Below, in pieces: positions 1 through 9,450 of a DNA stretch of 64,000 nt. The notes beneath the pieces were generated by a model. It searched no databases. It saw nothing but the letters and a program-made list of their open reading frames with translations, and had not been told where the DNA came from. The position numbers were made by a program, and so were the translations under genes. Source of the stretch: CAWFPR01 sp963817635 (GTDB lineage Bacteria > Acidobacteriota > Vicinamibacteria > Vicinamibacterales > 2-12-FULL-66-21); contig CAWFPR010000016.1 in the NCBI GenBank assembly GCA_963817635.1, positions 124,001 through 188,000 of the forward strand. Direction: 5' to 3'. Position 1 is the first letter of the stretch. Every line of letters starts with the position of its first letter.

Positions 1-31
1 CGACGGTCGCCGCGACCATGAAGTGCTTCAC
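1..31 (-). CDS. start of a gene running off the left edge
   Basis: On the minus strand a GTG at 31 follows a purine-rich GAGGGGGA ribosome-binding sequence with suitable spacing and opens a frame reading VKHFMVAATV to the window edge. An in-frame ATG at 19 is an alternative start. Ten codons are too few to identify a product. The gene would be divergent from the DHH phosphoesterase at 418. Confidence 0.35.
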   Translation of the reverse strand, partial: MKHFMVAATV

Positions 32-417
32 TGGAGTCCCCCTCGGAGGCGCCCCGCAAACGGCCCGCCGCGCCTCCGCACACCTTATACCCTGCCAGGC
101 GTGTCTGCCGCGCGCCGATGTGACCAGTGGCGGTCAGGTCGCGACCCGGACGCCTGGCGGCGGCCGAACCGCGGCACAGCCGGGCTGCCCAGTGCAGGCG
201 CTGGCCGGCTGGAGCGGTCGAGATCCCGAGTGTAAACCAGGTCGCCGGCACTCCGGATCGACCGCTGGGCCGCCATCCGCCACCGCCTCCAGCGCGTCAT
301 CACGTCCGGCGCCCTCGGGCCCGGACCTGGGGTCGGCCGCCGGGTGGGCGTATAATTAGGGTTTGGTCATGCACACCCGGCGGATTGTGGGCGAGGCCCA
401 CGAGAGGCTCTACTGAC
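32..417. other. divergent intergenic region
   Basis: This stretch of nearly 400 bases lies between the putative leftward gene and the DHH gene. Open frames cross it, but their translations are Arg/Ala/Pro-rich and resemble no family. Apart from the TATAAT box at 351-356, nothing else is visible. Confidence 0.4.
351..356 (+). promoter_or_regulatory. candidate -10 box (TATAAT)
   Basis: A perfect TATAAT stands out in GC-rich surroundings, about 60 bases before the GTG start at 418. No convincing -35 hexamer is seen 16-18 bases upstream, so the promoter call rests on the -10 alone. Confidence 0.4.
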
Positions 418-1851
418 GTGCGCGTCTTCGCCATCTGTCAGGACGAGCTGGTCATTCGGTCGCTCGACGAGGTGCTCCTTCCGAGCTTCGAGGTCGAGTT
501 CCTTGTCGAGAGCAAGCCCCTGGCGCGGCGCCTGCACGACGCGCAAATCGACGTGACCGCGGGCGACCCCCGTCGGGTCGATACCTACCTCAAAGCCGAC
601 ATCTCCCCCAACACCTGTTTCATCGTCGAGGACAACGGACGCCGCAGCATCAAGAAGACGCTGGCAGCGGTCCGCGATGCCGGCGGCACGCTCGTCTACG
701 TGCTGCACACGGGGGCGCACGCGGCCGGCAAGGCGGCGGACGGCGTAAAAGCCGAGTTCCCGGACGTCACGCACATGGACCTCTCGGAACTCATCCGGCC
801 GACGCTGGTCACCGAGCTCAGCCGGTCGATGACGCGCGCGCGGGTCCATCAGTATCAGCGCTACTTCGCCGATGCCGACCGCGTGCTCATCCTGCTGCAC
901 AACGATCCCGATCCCGACGCGCTGGCCAGCGGCCTGGCGCTCCGCAACCTGCTCCGGCGGACGAAGACCACGGCCATCATCGGCGCCATCCAGGGCGTGT
1001 CGCGTCCGGAAAACCTGCGGATGGCGAACATGCTCGACATCCAGGTCGAGCAGATTACCCCCGCCTCGCTCCAGGAATTCGAGCGCATTGCCACGGTGGA
1101 CGTGCAGCCGCACTACTTCAGCGGCATGCTCGAGCGCGTGGATCTCGTCGTCGATCATCATCCGGAGCAGACCGGGTACAGCGCCGTCTTCAAGGACATC
1201 CGCGCCGACTACGGATCCACGTCCACGATTCTGACCGAGCACCTGCGGGCCGTCGACGTGAACATCTCCGAGCGCACGGCGACGGCGATGCTGTACGCCA
1301 TCAAGTCCGACACCCTGTTCTTCGCGCGGCACACGAACCGGGTGGACCTCGAGGCTTTCACGTTCCTGTATCCGCTGGCTGACGCGGCGCTCATCCGGAA
1401 GATGGAGGGAGCGGAAATCACGCTCGAGCGCCTCGAATACGTGACGCGCGCAAGCCAGGGCGGCATCCTGCGCGACCAGGTCTTCAGCGCGTTCCTGGGC
1501 GACGCGCCGCGCGAGGACTTCATCCCGTACACCGCCGACTTCTTCCTGCAGCTCGAAGACGTCAAGTGGACGATCGTCGCCGGCATCGTCAACGGCTCGC
1601 TCATCGTGAGCGTCCGCAATCTCGGCTACTCGCGCAACGCGGGTGAGTTCGTGAAGCGGTGGTTCGCGGACATCGGCAGCGCCGGCGGCCACCGCGCCAT
1701 GGCCAAGGCCGTCGTGCCGATCGAACGGTTCCGCGAGAAATTCGGCGACCTGCCGCCCGCCGACATCACGGCGCGCATCGCCGAGATGGCCGAACAGTTC
1801 CTCCACGAACCGGCGGCCGACAAGAAGAAGGAACCGATCGCCAGCCGGTAG
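418..1851 (+). CDS. DHH/DHHA1-family phosphoesterase with N-terminal TrkA-N-like domain
   Basis: This 477-residue protein is probably a phosphodiesterase acting on small nucleotide substrates such as nanoRNA or cyclic dinucleotides; the exact substrate cannot be read from sequence. Residues 1-125 look like a Rossmann/TrkA-N-type domain. The DHH core follows: NDPDPDA near 162-168 supplies the metal aspartates, and VDHHPEQ near 245-251 is the DHH signature. A DHHA1 domain ends with the GGHRAM motif near 423. I chose GTG 418 because the frame upstream lacks family-like sequence and an AGAGG ribosome-binding sequence precedes it. It appears monocistronic. A bifunctional oligoribonuclease/pAp-phosphatase role is possible but unproved. 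Confidence 0.85.
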   Translation: MRVFAICQDELVIRSLDEVLLPSFEVEFLVESKPLARRLHDAQIDVTAGDPRRVDTYLKADISPNTCFIVEDNGRRSIKKTLAAVRDAGGTLVYVLHTGAHAAGKAADGVKAEFPDVTHMDLSELIRPTLVTELSRSMTRARVHQYQRYFADADRVLILLHNDPDPDALASGLALRNLLRRTKTTAIIGAIQGVSRPENLRMANMLDIQVEQITPASLQEFERIATVDVQPHYFSGMLERVDLVVDHHPEQTGYSAVFKDIRADYGSTSTILTEHLRAVDVNISERTATAMLYAIKSDTLFFARHTNRVDLEAFTFLYPLADAALIRKMEGAEITLERLEYVTRASQGGILRDQVFSAFLGDAPREDFIPYTADFFLQLEDVKWTIVAGIVNGSLIVSVRNLGYSRNAGEFVKRWFADIGSAGGHRAMAKAVVPIERFREKFGDLPPADITARIAEMAEQFLHEPAADKKKEPIASR

Positions 1852-1853
1852 CT

Positions 1854-1992
1854 AGAGGGGCTCAGGGCTTCAGGCTTAAGGCTCAGGGGCCTTCTGTCTC
1901 GAAGAACCGGAGCGAACGTCGCGCGGCAATGCCCCCCGCAAGCCCCTAGCTAAGCCCTAACCAAGCCTGAAGCCTGAAGCCTCAAGCCCCTT
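1854..1992. repeat. dispersed intergenic element, copy 1 (inverted GCTTCAGG arms around a conserved core)
   Basis: Arms rich in GGGCTTCAGGCTTAAGG on the left and CCTGAAGCCTCAAGCCCC on the right face each other around a core containing GAAGAACCGGAGCGAACG. The same core and arms recur in reverse orientation at about 51293-51418. The unit fits exactly between the DHH and PLP-enzyme stop codons, which are convergent. Confidence 0.7.
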
Positions 1993-1993
1993 C

Positions 1994-3155
1994 CTACCCC
2001 AGCGCCTGATCCAGATCCGCGATCAGATCCTCGACATCCTCGAGCCCGACCGACAGCCGCGCCATCGAGTCGGTCACGCCGGCGCGCTCGAGTTCCTCGG
2101 CCGACAGTCCCCACTGCGACGTCAGGACCGGCAGGCTGCAGAGGCTCTCGACCCCGCCGAGACTCGCGGCGCGTTTGAACACCGTCAGCCGGTCGAAGAA
2201 GCGCGCGGCGCCGGCGTAGCCGCCGCCGACGTCCACGCAGACCATGCCGCCATAGCCCCGCATCTGGCGCGACGCGATCGCGTGGTCCGGGTGCCGCTCG
2301 AGTCCCGGGTAGTGGACCGCCTGGATTCGGGGATCCCGCTCGAGCCAGCGCGCAATCGCCATCGCGTTGGCGTTGTGACGCTCGACGCGCAGCCCGATGG
2401 TCTTCATCCCGCGGCCCACGGCATAGGCCGCGGCCGGATCGATGACCGTGCCCAGCATTTTCTGCACCCGCCAGATGCGCTCGATGAGCGCCGCCGGGCC
2501 CGCCAGCGCGCCGGCAGTAACGTCCGAATGCCCGTTGATGTACTTCGTGGCGCTGTGCATCACGAGATCGACGCCGAGGGCGATGGGCTGCTGGTTGATC
2601 GGGCTGGCAAACGTGTTGTCCACTACCGCCAGTACGCCCCTGGCCCGGCACGCGGCGGCGACCGCGGCGATATCGATGCAGCGGAGCGTCGGATTGATCG
2701 GCGATTCGAACCAGACCAGCCTGGTTGCCCGTGAAAACAGCCCTTCCGGATGTGCGAGATCCTCGAGCGACACGAACCGCGCCCTGATGCCGAGGTTCGG
2801 GAGCAGGTCGGCAAGCAGGTGAAACGTGCCGCCATAGATCGCCGAGCTGCAGACGATCTCATCCCCGCCGGACAGCAGCGCCAGCAAGGCCGTCGTCGTG
2901 GCTGCCTGCCCGCTGGAGAGCAGCAGCGCACGTTCGGCCCCCTCGAGCACCGCAATCTTCTCCTGCACGGAAGTGATCGTCGGGTTGGCATACCGCGAGT
3001 ACAGGAACCGCGACGAGGTCCCGAGGTTGTACTGACGGACCTCCTCAGCGCTGTTGAAGAGAAACGTCGGTACTGGCGTAGATCGGCGTCGTCAGCGTCT
3101 CAGCCTCGTGGCTGACGCCCTCCGCACGATGAATGACCTCAGTCGCCGGTTTCAT
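1994..3155 (-). CDS. trans-sulfuration family PLP enzyme (cystathionine gamma-synthase/lyase or methionine gamma-lyase type), frameshifted
   Basis: A Cys/Met-metabolism PLP-dependent enzyme of normal family length once one frameshift is repaired. The ATG at 3155 begins MKPATEVIHRAEGVSHEAET and reaches TTPIYAST. Near 3068 one extra base breaks the frame; skipping it gives TFLFNSAEEVRQYNLGTSSR and continues to the stop at 1994. The PLP lysine lies in SATKYINGHSD, and DNTFASP and RLSVGLEDVEDL are family motifs. The sequence does not separate synthase from lyase. The gene starts 8 bases after the patatin-like stop, so the two may be co-transcribed. The shift could be real or a sequencing indel; similar shifts elsewhere favour the latter. 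Confidence 0.75.
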
Positions 3156-3203
3156 ACCCTACCTTACCCTCTACCCTCTACCATTTTCCATTTTCCATTC
3201 ACA
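3156..3203. repeat. short word repeat (TACCCTC / CATTTTC words)
   Basis: The stretch is built from tandem degenerate words, TACCCTCTACCCTCTACC followed by CATTTTCCATTTTCCATT. The patatin-like reading frame runs into it and uses it to encode its last residues. A related word block lies at 19083-19160. Confidence 0.7.
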
Positions 3204-4670
3204 GTCCCATAGTCCTGGTGCCGTCGGTGCGGCCAACTGGCCGCCCGGACTGGTGCGATCCGCTCGCCGCCGACGGCCACCACGGGTTCGATGAACTGGC
3301 GGTAGGCGTCTTCGTACCCGCGATCGGTCAGCTCGCCGAGGGCGTGCATGCGATCGGAGCGTTCGTCGTACACGCCGGCGAAGTCGAGCGGCCCGAGGGG
3401 ATTGTGGTGCGGCCGGATGACGTACAGCCCGGCGAAGCGCCCGGCATAGCGCTCGAGCGCGTCACGCACGTCCGCGCCCTCGAAGGCGGCGAGCTGTTCG
3501 CCCGCTCGTCCGCGCAGATCCGCCCGTCCGGCGCTCAGCTCGTGGGCGCCCGCGGGCGCCGACGAGCCGCTCAGCCAGAATCACCTGCTCCGCGCCGGCA
3601 GCCGCCACCTCCTCCAGGAGGCGCGAGAGCGATCCGGGCCGATCGCACAGGCGGTGCGTTTCCCCGCGCCACGGACCCTCGGGCGCGAAGCTCACCAGAT
3701 GCGGCTCGGTCGCGACCGGCAGCGCCAGGGAGGCGGCGAGTACGTCGAGCGCGTGATCGCGGCCGACGCCTGAGAGATCGAACGCCTCGAGCGCGCGCGC
3801 CGCGGGATCGGCCGCGCCGCCCTTCCCGAAAAACCGTGGGCGGTGGGTGCTCCCGAGCAGCGCGAACACCAGGTCGCGGCGCGCGTCCACGTCGTGGACG
3901 ATCACGAGCAGCTCGCGGAACCCGGGCTGGCCGAGATTTTCGGCGACGAGCTCGGTGTATTTCTTCGCAAGCTCAGTGGGGGGAGGCGCCGCCAGCGGTG
4001 CCGCGCCCCGAATGAGATGCCACAGCTCGGCCGCGCTCCGATCGACGATCCCGCGCGCGGACAGCGGCGCGCCGACGAGACGCCACAGAAGCCCGCGCCG
4101 CGTCCGGCGTTTCGCCCGTGCGCGGATCGAATCGGCCAGCAGGCCCGCCGCGAGTGCGACCAGGCCCGCCAGCAGCGCGAACAGCACCAGTCGCGGAATG
4201 ATCGTGGGCAGGACCGCCGGCTCGAAGAGCGCCTGGACCCACCGGGTGAAGCCGCCGGTCAGCACAGCTCCCGGCCCACCCAGCCCCACGAGCGTCAGCA
4301 GCAGCCCGACGATGCCGGTCGCCACCGCCGCGACCAGCAGCGCCAGCGGGACCGCGAAGAGGGCCGCGGCCGCCACCACCGCCCAGCCGGCCGCCCGCAC
4401 CGAGCCGCGCCACCCGTAAAAGCGAGCGGCCGAGGCACCGCGCCACAGTCCCTTGTCTTCCCAGAGACGCGCCCCGCCGTCGGCGGCGGAGAAATACGCG
4501 CCGATCGCGCCCGCACCCCGCCCGGCCACCAGGTCGATCTTGACGCCAGCCTCGTGCAGCGCGCGCAGCACCCCGGCATGATAGGCGCCGGCCGTGCCCG
4601 ATCCGGTCATCACCAGCGCGGTCCGCAGGCGGGTCGAATACTGCCGGTCCGGAGAATCAGGGGTGATCAC
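3164..4670 (-). CDS. patatin-like phospholipase-fold protein lacking the usual nucleophile, frameshifted
   Basis: The N-terminus has the patatin fold signature (RTALVMTGSGTAGAYHAGVL), but the nucleophile elbow reads GRGAGAIGA, so the serine of GxSxG is glycine. A long hydrophobic insertion follows (about residues 85-175, three to four predicted membrane segments). The frame breaks near 3560: one base in a GC-rich run shifts it, and the continuation GADVRDALERYAG... runs to 3164. The last residues, NGKWKMVEGRG, come from the word repeat downstream. An inactive or non-hydrolytic membrane protein is likely if the glycine is real. It lies 8 bases after greA on the same strand, so the two may form an operon. 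Confidence 0.65.
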
Positions 4671-4677
4671 AGGCGGG

Positions 4678-5142
4678 TCAGGCGTCGTGAATCGTCGTGA
4701 GCTTCACGATTTCGAACGTCCGATCGCCGTTCGGCGCCCGGACGACCACCTCGTCGCCTTCCTCCCTGTTGAGAAGCGCCCGGCCGATCGGCGAGGCGGT
4801 GGAGATCAAGCCCTGCTCGACGTCGGCATCCTCGGGCATCACCAGCTGGTAGACGGTCGCCTGGCCGGCGCCATTCTTCAGGTGCACCGTGGACCCGAAT
4901 CCCACTTTGCCGTGCGGGATACGGTCCAGGTTCATCAGCGAAATCTCGCTCACGCGCTTCTGGAGCATGCTGATGCGCGACTCGACCAGCCGCTGCCGCT
5001 CCTTGGCCGCTTGGTATTCGGCGTTCTCGCGGAGGTCACCCAGCTCGCGCGCGCGCTTGATCTCCCTGGGCAGTTCGGTCTTCAGCTCCTTGTCGAGCGC
5101 CGCGATTTCGTCTTCGAACTTCTTGAGGATTTGGGCCTTCAT
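4678..5142 (-). CDS. greA: transcription elongation factor GreA
   Basis: GreA rescues backtracked RNA polymerase by stimulating transcript cleavage through the secondary channel. The 154-residue length is typical. The N-terminal coiled coil carries the acidic tip GDLRENAEYQAAKERQ (residues about 35-50), and the C-terminal FKBP-like domain contains SPIGRALLNREEGDEV. It lies immediately upstream of the patatin-like gene on the minus strand and is divergent from the RNA methylase gene at 5211. Confidence 0.93.
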   Translation of the reverse strand: MKAQILKKFEDEIAALDKELKTELPREIKRARELGDLRENAEYQAAKERQRLVESRISMLQKRVSEISLMNLDRIPHGKVGFGSTVHLKNGAGQATVYQLVMPEDADVEQGLISTASPIGRALLNREEGDEVVVRAPNGDRTFEIVKLTTIHDA

Positions 5143-5210
5143 CGGGGAGATGGTAGCAGAATGACGCCCAAACGGTTAGCGCGCCGGGAGTACAAATCGT
5201 CGGCGGCCGC

Positions 5211-6008
5211 ATGGAACGGATTGCCAGCCGACAGAACCCGATCGTCAGGCGTTTTCGCGACCTTGCACGTACCGGCGCGGCCGCCGGCACGATGCTGCTC
5301 GACGGTGAACACCTGATCGACGAGGCGCTCGGCGCGGCGGTCCCCATCGAGGTGGCGGCGTTTGCCGAGTCTGCCCTTGACCGCCTGTCGTCGCTGGCCG
5401 CGCGCGCGGCGGCCGCGGGCGCCCGGGTCGTCGCCGTGCCCGATCCGCTCCGTGGTTCGATCAGCCCGGTGAAGAGCCCCTCGGCGGCGGTCGCCATCGC
5501 GACGTGCCGCGCCACGCCGCTGGCGGCCGTGCTCGACGCGCCGTCGCCGCTCATCCTGCTGCTGCACGAGGTGCAGGACCCCGGCAACGTCGGCGCGGTC
5601 GTGCGGGCCGCCGAGGCCTGCGGCGCGAGCGGACTCGTCACCAGCGGCGGCTCGGCCGACCCGTTCGGGTGGAAGGCCCTGCGGGGTGCGATGGGCAGCA
5701 CGTTCCGGCTGCCGATTGCGGTCCGCCAATCCTTCCCGGACGTCGTCGCCGCGGCGCGGGCCGCCGGCATCCGCATCTTCGCCACCGTCCCGTACGGAGG
5801 CACGAGCCTGCCGGCCGTGCGACTGCGAGGACCGGCGGCGCTGCTGCTTGGCGGTGAGGGGCCCGGTCTGCCGGCGGCACTCGTCGCGCTGGCCGACGAG
5901 CGCGTGAGCATCCCGATGCGCGCCCCGGTCGAATCGCTCAACGTGGCCACCGCCGCCGCCATCATTCTGTACGAAGCCGCACGGCAGAGGTCGAATGTCG
6001 CTGTTTGA
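5211..6008 (+). CDS. SpoU/TrmH-family RNA 2'-O-methyltransferase
   Basis: The 265-residue protein has the family layout: an N-terminal substrate-binding domain (residues 1-100) and a C-terminal knotted SPOUT domain. The three SpoU motifs are visible: QDPGNVGAVVRAAEACGA, LLGGEGPGLP, and IPMRAPVESLNVATAAAI. It probably 2'-O-methylates a ribose in rRNA or tRNA using S-adenosylmethionine; RlmB- and TsnR-like proteins share this layout and the target site cannot be assigned. Its end overlaps the rarA start by 14 bases, which suggests co-translation. Confidence 0.88.
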   Translation: MERIASRQNPIVRRFRDLARTGAAAGTMLLDGEHLIDEALGAAVPIEVAAFAESALDRLSSLAARAAAAGARVVAVPDPLRGSISPVKSPSAAVAIATCRATPLAAVLDAPSPLILLLHEVQDPGNVGAVVRAAEACGASGLVTSGGSADPFGWKALRGAMGSTFRLPIAVRQSFPDVVAAARAAGIRIFATVPYGGTSLPAVRLRGPAALLLGGEGPGLPAALVALADERVSIPMRAPVESLNVATAAAIILYEAARQRSNVAV

Positions 6009-7329
6009 CGACGAACCAGAGGCGCCGTCCTCGCCCGCGCCGGTCCCGCTGGCCGAACGGATGCGCCCGCGCACACTCGACGAGTTCGTGGGCCAGGAGG
6101 CGCTCATTGGCCCGGGGCGTCCCCTGCGGCAGGCGATCGACAACGACCGCGTGCAGTCGATCATTCTCTGGGGGCCGCCGGGCACCGGCAAGACGACCCT
6201 GGCCCGGCTGATCGCAAGCGTCACCAGAGCCCATTTCATCTCGTTCAGCGCCGTCCTGGCCGGCATCAAGGAAATTCGCACCGTGATGCAGGAGGCCGAA
6301 GAGGCGCGGCGCCGCCTCGGCCGCCGCACGATCCTGTTCATCGACGAGATTCACCGGTTCAACAAGGCGCAGCAGGATGCCTTCCTCCCTCGTGTCGAGG
6401 CGGGCGACATCGTCCTCATCGGGGCGACGACCGAGAACCCGTCCTTCGAGGTGAACTCGGCCCTGCTCTCGCGGTCGAAGGTGTATGTCCTTCAGCCCTT
6501 CACCGCCGAGCACGTCGTCGCCATCCTGCGTCGCGCGGTCGAGGACCGGGAGCGCGGCCTCGGGCGACACGAACTGCTGGTCGACGACGACGCGCTGATG
6601 GCGCTGGCGCGGTACGCCAACGGCGATGCGCGCGTGGCGCTGAACATGCTCGAGACCGCGTCGGCCGGCGCCGGCATGTCGAGGCGCATCGACCTGCCGC
6701 TCGTCGCCGACCTGGCCCAGAATCGCGCGCTCCTCTACGACAAGAGCGGCGAGGAGCACTACAACCTCATCTCGGCGCTCCACAAGTCGATGCGCAACAG
6801 CGATCCGGACGCCACCGTCTACTGGCTCGCCCGCATGGTCGAGGCGGGCGAGGATCCGCTGTACATCGCGCGGCGGCTGGTGCGATTCGCCTCCGAAGAC
6901 ATCGGCAATGCCGCACCGCAGGCGCTGACGGTCGCCATCGCGGCGAAGGAGGCGGTGCACTTCATGGGCATGCCGGAGGGGAACACCGCGCTCGCGCAGG
7001 CCGCGATCTACATGGCGGTCGCGCCGAAGAGCAACGCCGTCTACCGCGCCTACAGCGAAGCCGCCGAGGCCGCCAGGACCGACGTCGCCGAACCGGTGCC
7101 GCTCCACCTGCGCAACGCACCGACGAAACTGATGAAGGCGCTGGAGTACGGGAAGGGCTACAAGTACGCGCACGACGAGCCGGAAGGCGTCGCTGAGATG
7201 GAATGCCTGCCGCCGGCGCATCGCGACCGCCGGTTCTACGAACCGACCGACCGAGGGCACGAGGCGGAGATCAAACGGCGCCTCGAGGCGCTCAGGAAGC
7301 GGGGTCAGTGGTCCGTTACCTTCCGTTGA
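5995..7329 (+). CDS. rarA: replication-associated recombination protein RarA (MgsA), AAA+ ATPase
   Basis: RarA acts at stalled replication forks and blocked DNA ends. The 444-residue protein has Walker A GPPGTGKT at residues 60-67, Walker B ILFIDEIHRFNK, sensor-1 GATTENPSFEVNS, and the RarA-specific C-terminal tetramerisation region (ALYLARRLVRFASEDIG-like sequence near residues 295-315). The start ATG lies inside the end of the SpoU methylase gene. Its 3' end overlaps the convergent protease gene by 14 bases. Confidence 0.93.
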   Translation: MSLFDDEPEAPSSPAPVPLAERMRPRTLDEFVGQEALIGPGRPLRQAIDNDRVQSIILWGPPGTGKTTLARLIASVTRAHFISFSAVLAGIKEIRTVMQEAEEARRRLGRRTILFIDEIHRFNKAQQDAFLPRVEAGDIVLIGATTENPSFEVNSALLSRSKVYVLQPFTAEHVVAILRRAVEDRERGLGRHELLVDDDALMALARYANGDARVALNMLETASAGAGMSRRIDLPLVADLAQNRALLYDKSGEEHYNLISALHKSMRNSDPDATVYWLARMVEAGEDPLYIARRLVRFASEDIGNAAPQALTVAIAAKEAVHFMGMPEGNTALAQAAIYMAVAPKSNAVYRAYSEAAEAARTDVAEPVPLHLRNAPTKLMKALEYGKGYKYAHDEPEGVAEMECLPPAHRDRRFYEPTDRGHEAEIKRRLEALRKRGQWSVTFR

Positions 7330-8194
7330 GGTGGACCACCTTGCGGAACATCTCGCTCCGCAGCGGAAGGATGAACGAGAAGCGGTAGTCGCCCTGCATC
7401 CGGCCAATGGGAATGCCGACGAGGTCCCCGTCCCGATCGAGCACTCCCCCGCCTGACACGCCCGGGTGACCGTCGGTCAGGCAGGTCACCAGGCCGTTCG
7501 GCGTCCGCTGGCCGACGTATCCCGTGGCCAGCATGATCCCCTTGGAGTAGTCGTTGCCCAGCCGGAAAATCGGATCGGCGAAATCGAACCCATAGTGCAG
7601 GTTGACACTCAGCGGCGGCAGGTCGAGCGCTTCCTTCACCTTCACGATCGCCCAGTCGCCGTGGTCGACTTCGACCTGCGCGTCTCCCACGTCGACGACC
7701 CTCGCATTCAGCGAGCGCCCCTTGTAGGCCAGCTTGACCGACACGATGTGTCGCGGCTCGGCGAGGCCGTCCTGCCCCAGCGCGACGACCCCATGCTTGA
7801 CCGTGACGAAGTAGCCGTTGCCGAGATACCCGGCGGTGCCGTAGTTGCTCGCCCCCTTGTCGTCGTACGAATAGAGTTCGACGAAACTGTCCCGGCGTTC
7901 GCGAAGCAGCGTCAGCGGCAGCAGGCCCATCTCGGCCTGCAGTTGACGCTTCACGTCCGCGACGATGGCGGCGCGGTCGTCGTTCATCGCCACGGGGGCC
8001 GCCTTGGTCCGGCCGGCGGTGCCGGCTGCCTGCTCGAGCCCGTTCTGCCGCAGGAGGTCGACTTCCGCACGCAACTCCGCGAGCCGCTCGGTGCTGTCGG
8101 CGTTCTGCCGCGCACCGAGGTAGTTGCCGAGGCCGAAGAACAGGAAGGCGAAAATGACCGCGAGGAACGCTGGAAATGCGCGACGCGTGGACAT
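7316..8194 (-). CDS. membrane-anchored trypsin-like serine protease
   Basis: The 292-residue protein begins with an N-terminal transmembrane segment (residues about 8-28) followed by a heptad-like stretch (AELRAEVDLLRQNGLEQ). The protease domain shows a plausible catalytic triad: His in FVTVKHGVV, Asp in VDHGDWAIVKV, and Ser in GHPGVSGGGVLDRDGDLVG. No PDZ domain is present, so it differs from classical DegP/HtrA. It probably acts in the periplasm. Its 3' end overlaps rarA by 14 bases on the opposite strand. Confidence 0.78.
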   Translation of the reverse strand: MSTRRAFPAFLAVIFAFLFFGLGNYLGARQNADSTERLAELRAEVDLLRQNGLEQAAGTAGRTKAAPVAMNDDRAAIVADVKRQLQAEMGLLPLTLLRERRDSFVELYSYDDKGASNYGTAGYLGNGYFVTVKHGVVALGQDGLAEPRHIVSVKLAYKGRSLNARVVDVGDAQVEVDHGDWAIVKVKEALDLPPLSVNLHYGFDFADPIFRLGNDYSKGIMLATGYVGQRTPNGLVTCLTDGHPGVSGGGVLDRDGDLVGIPIGRMQGDYRFSFILPLRSEMFRKVVHLNGR

Positions 8195-8260
8195 GTCAAC
8201 TCCAAGTTCGGCAGCTAAACCACCTCGCGTTCAACGAGGCTTACAGCTTTGCGCGCCCCG

Positions 8261-8280
8261 AAAATAGGGCTTGCCCTTTT
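8261..8280 (-). terminator. candidate terminator after the ferritin / CoA-binding pair
   Basis: A short GGGCAAGCCC hairpin is flanked by A/T runs on both sides and lies downstream of the CoA-binding gene stop. The stem is only about five pairs long, so the call is tentative. Confidence 0.35.
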
Positions 8281-8419
8281 CGCTTGGAACACGAACCGGA
8301 CGATCGGCTGGGGTGTATGAAATGTAGCGCCGCTGCGCCCCTCAGTCAAGCGTAAATCTTACATCCATAATCACTTATCGCTGAGTACAGCCAGTGCTGG
8401 CGGTCGCGTTCGGCTGCGC

Positions 8420-8887
8420 TCAGCCCGGAATCCTGCCGCTGCGCGCGAACCACCAGCGCATGCACCGGTGGACGACGTCGACGCCGCCGCAGTACATCAT
8501 CGGGCACCCGCCGACAATCGGCGAGATCTGGTGTGCGCGGCACGCGGCCAGCGCGTCGGCCGACACGCTGCCTTCACCGACGGAGCGGTGGAACCACACC
8601 TGGCGGATGCCGAGTTCCGCGCACTGCCGGACCACATCGGCTGATGCGGCGGGAGGCGTCGCGACCATGACGCCGTCGAGCGCCGCCGGCACCGATCGCA
8701 GATCCGGGTAGCACGGCTCTCCGGCCACGTCGCCCGCCGCCGGGTTGACGGCGAAGACCTCGTAGCCGCACTCGCGGAGTCGCTTGAAGATCGCGTTCGA
8801 GGGCTGGCGTCCGCTTCGGGACACTCCCGCGACGGCGAAGCGCTTGCCGCGAAGGAATGCCGCTACCGACTCCGGCACCGGTTTCAT
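8420..8887 (-). CDS. CoA-binding domain protein (YccU-like)
   Basis: This 155-residue protein is a single Rossmann-type CoA-binding domain. FAVAGVSRSG near residue 18 is the dinucleotide/CoA loop; FAVNPAA and VMVATPPAASADVVRQCAELG are typical of the family. ATG 8887 was chosen because a strong GGGAGGA ribosome-binding sequence precedes it; a longer in-frame start lies inside the ferritin gene and is unlikely. It starts 43 bases downstream of ferritin on the same strand. The substrate is unknown. Confidence 0.85.
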   Translation of the reverse strand: MKPVPESVAAFLRGKRFAVAGVSRSGRQPSNAIFKRLRECGYEVFAVNPAAGDVAGEPCYPDLRSVPAALDGVMVATPPAASADVVRQCAELGIRQVWFHRSVGEGSVSADALAACRAHQISPIVGGCPMMYCGGVDVVHRCMRWWFARSGRIPG

Positions 8888-8930
8888 ATCGTTCCTCCCG
8901 AGATGGGTGCGTGAGCCTCGCCGTGCTCGG

Positions 8931-9431
8931 CTACGCGCCCTTCTCCATGTGGACGAGATACGCCTCGACCATGAGCAGGTTGCGCTCACCGGACTGCTTG
9001 ATCACGCCCAGAAGCCGGTCCATCTTCACGACTTCCTCGAGCTGCTCGTCGATGAACCACTGGAGAAAACTCTGGCCGAGATAGTCGTTCTGCTTGACCG
9101 CGATGTCCATGAGCGCGGTGATCTGTTTCGTCACGTCCTCTTCCCAGGTCAGTGCGGCCTGCACAGCTTCCTCGGCCGAGGCAAACGTCATCTTCGGGGC
9201 GGCGATGGCGGGAATCTGCAGGCTCCCCTTCGTGTCGAGCACGTACTGCACGAACTTCATCGCGTGCTGCCGCTCTTCCTCGGCCTGCTTGAAGAACAGA
9301 TCTGCGAGCAGCTTGAGCTGACGCTGGTTGAAATGCGCGGCGATGCTCACGTACTGCATGCTGGCGCCGAATTCATTGCCGATTTGTGCGTTGAACGCCT
9401 TCGCGAGTTCCTTGCTGATAAGCACGGTCAT
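8931..9431 (-). CDS. ftnA: bacterial non-heme ferritin
   Basis: The 166-residue four-helix protein stores iron after oxidation of Fe(II). Ferroxidase ligands are visible in order: Glu in NEFGASMQY, Glu/His in EEERQHAMK, Glu in TWEEDVTKQI, and Gln in FIDEQLEEV. No heme-ligand methionine typical of bacterioferritin is evident. It is the first gene of a pair with the CoA-binding protein. Confidence 0.92.
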   Translation of the reverse strand: MTVLISKELAKAFNAQIGNEFGASMQYVSIAAHFNQRQLKLLADLFFKQAEEERQHAMKFVQYVLDTKGSLQIPAIAAPKMTFASAEEAVQAALTWEEDVTKQITALMDIAVKQNDYLGQSFLQWFIDEQLEEVVKMDRLLGVIKQSGERNLLMVEAYLVHMEKGA

Positions 9432-9450
9432 CTCCTTGTATGTCCATCGA

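Noticed and set aside
127..417. N-terminal extension of the DHH phosphoesterase
   Set aside because: The frame is open, but the translation is Arg/Pro/Ala-rich, precedes a TATAAT box, and does not match the family.
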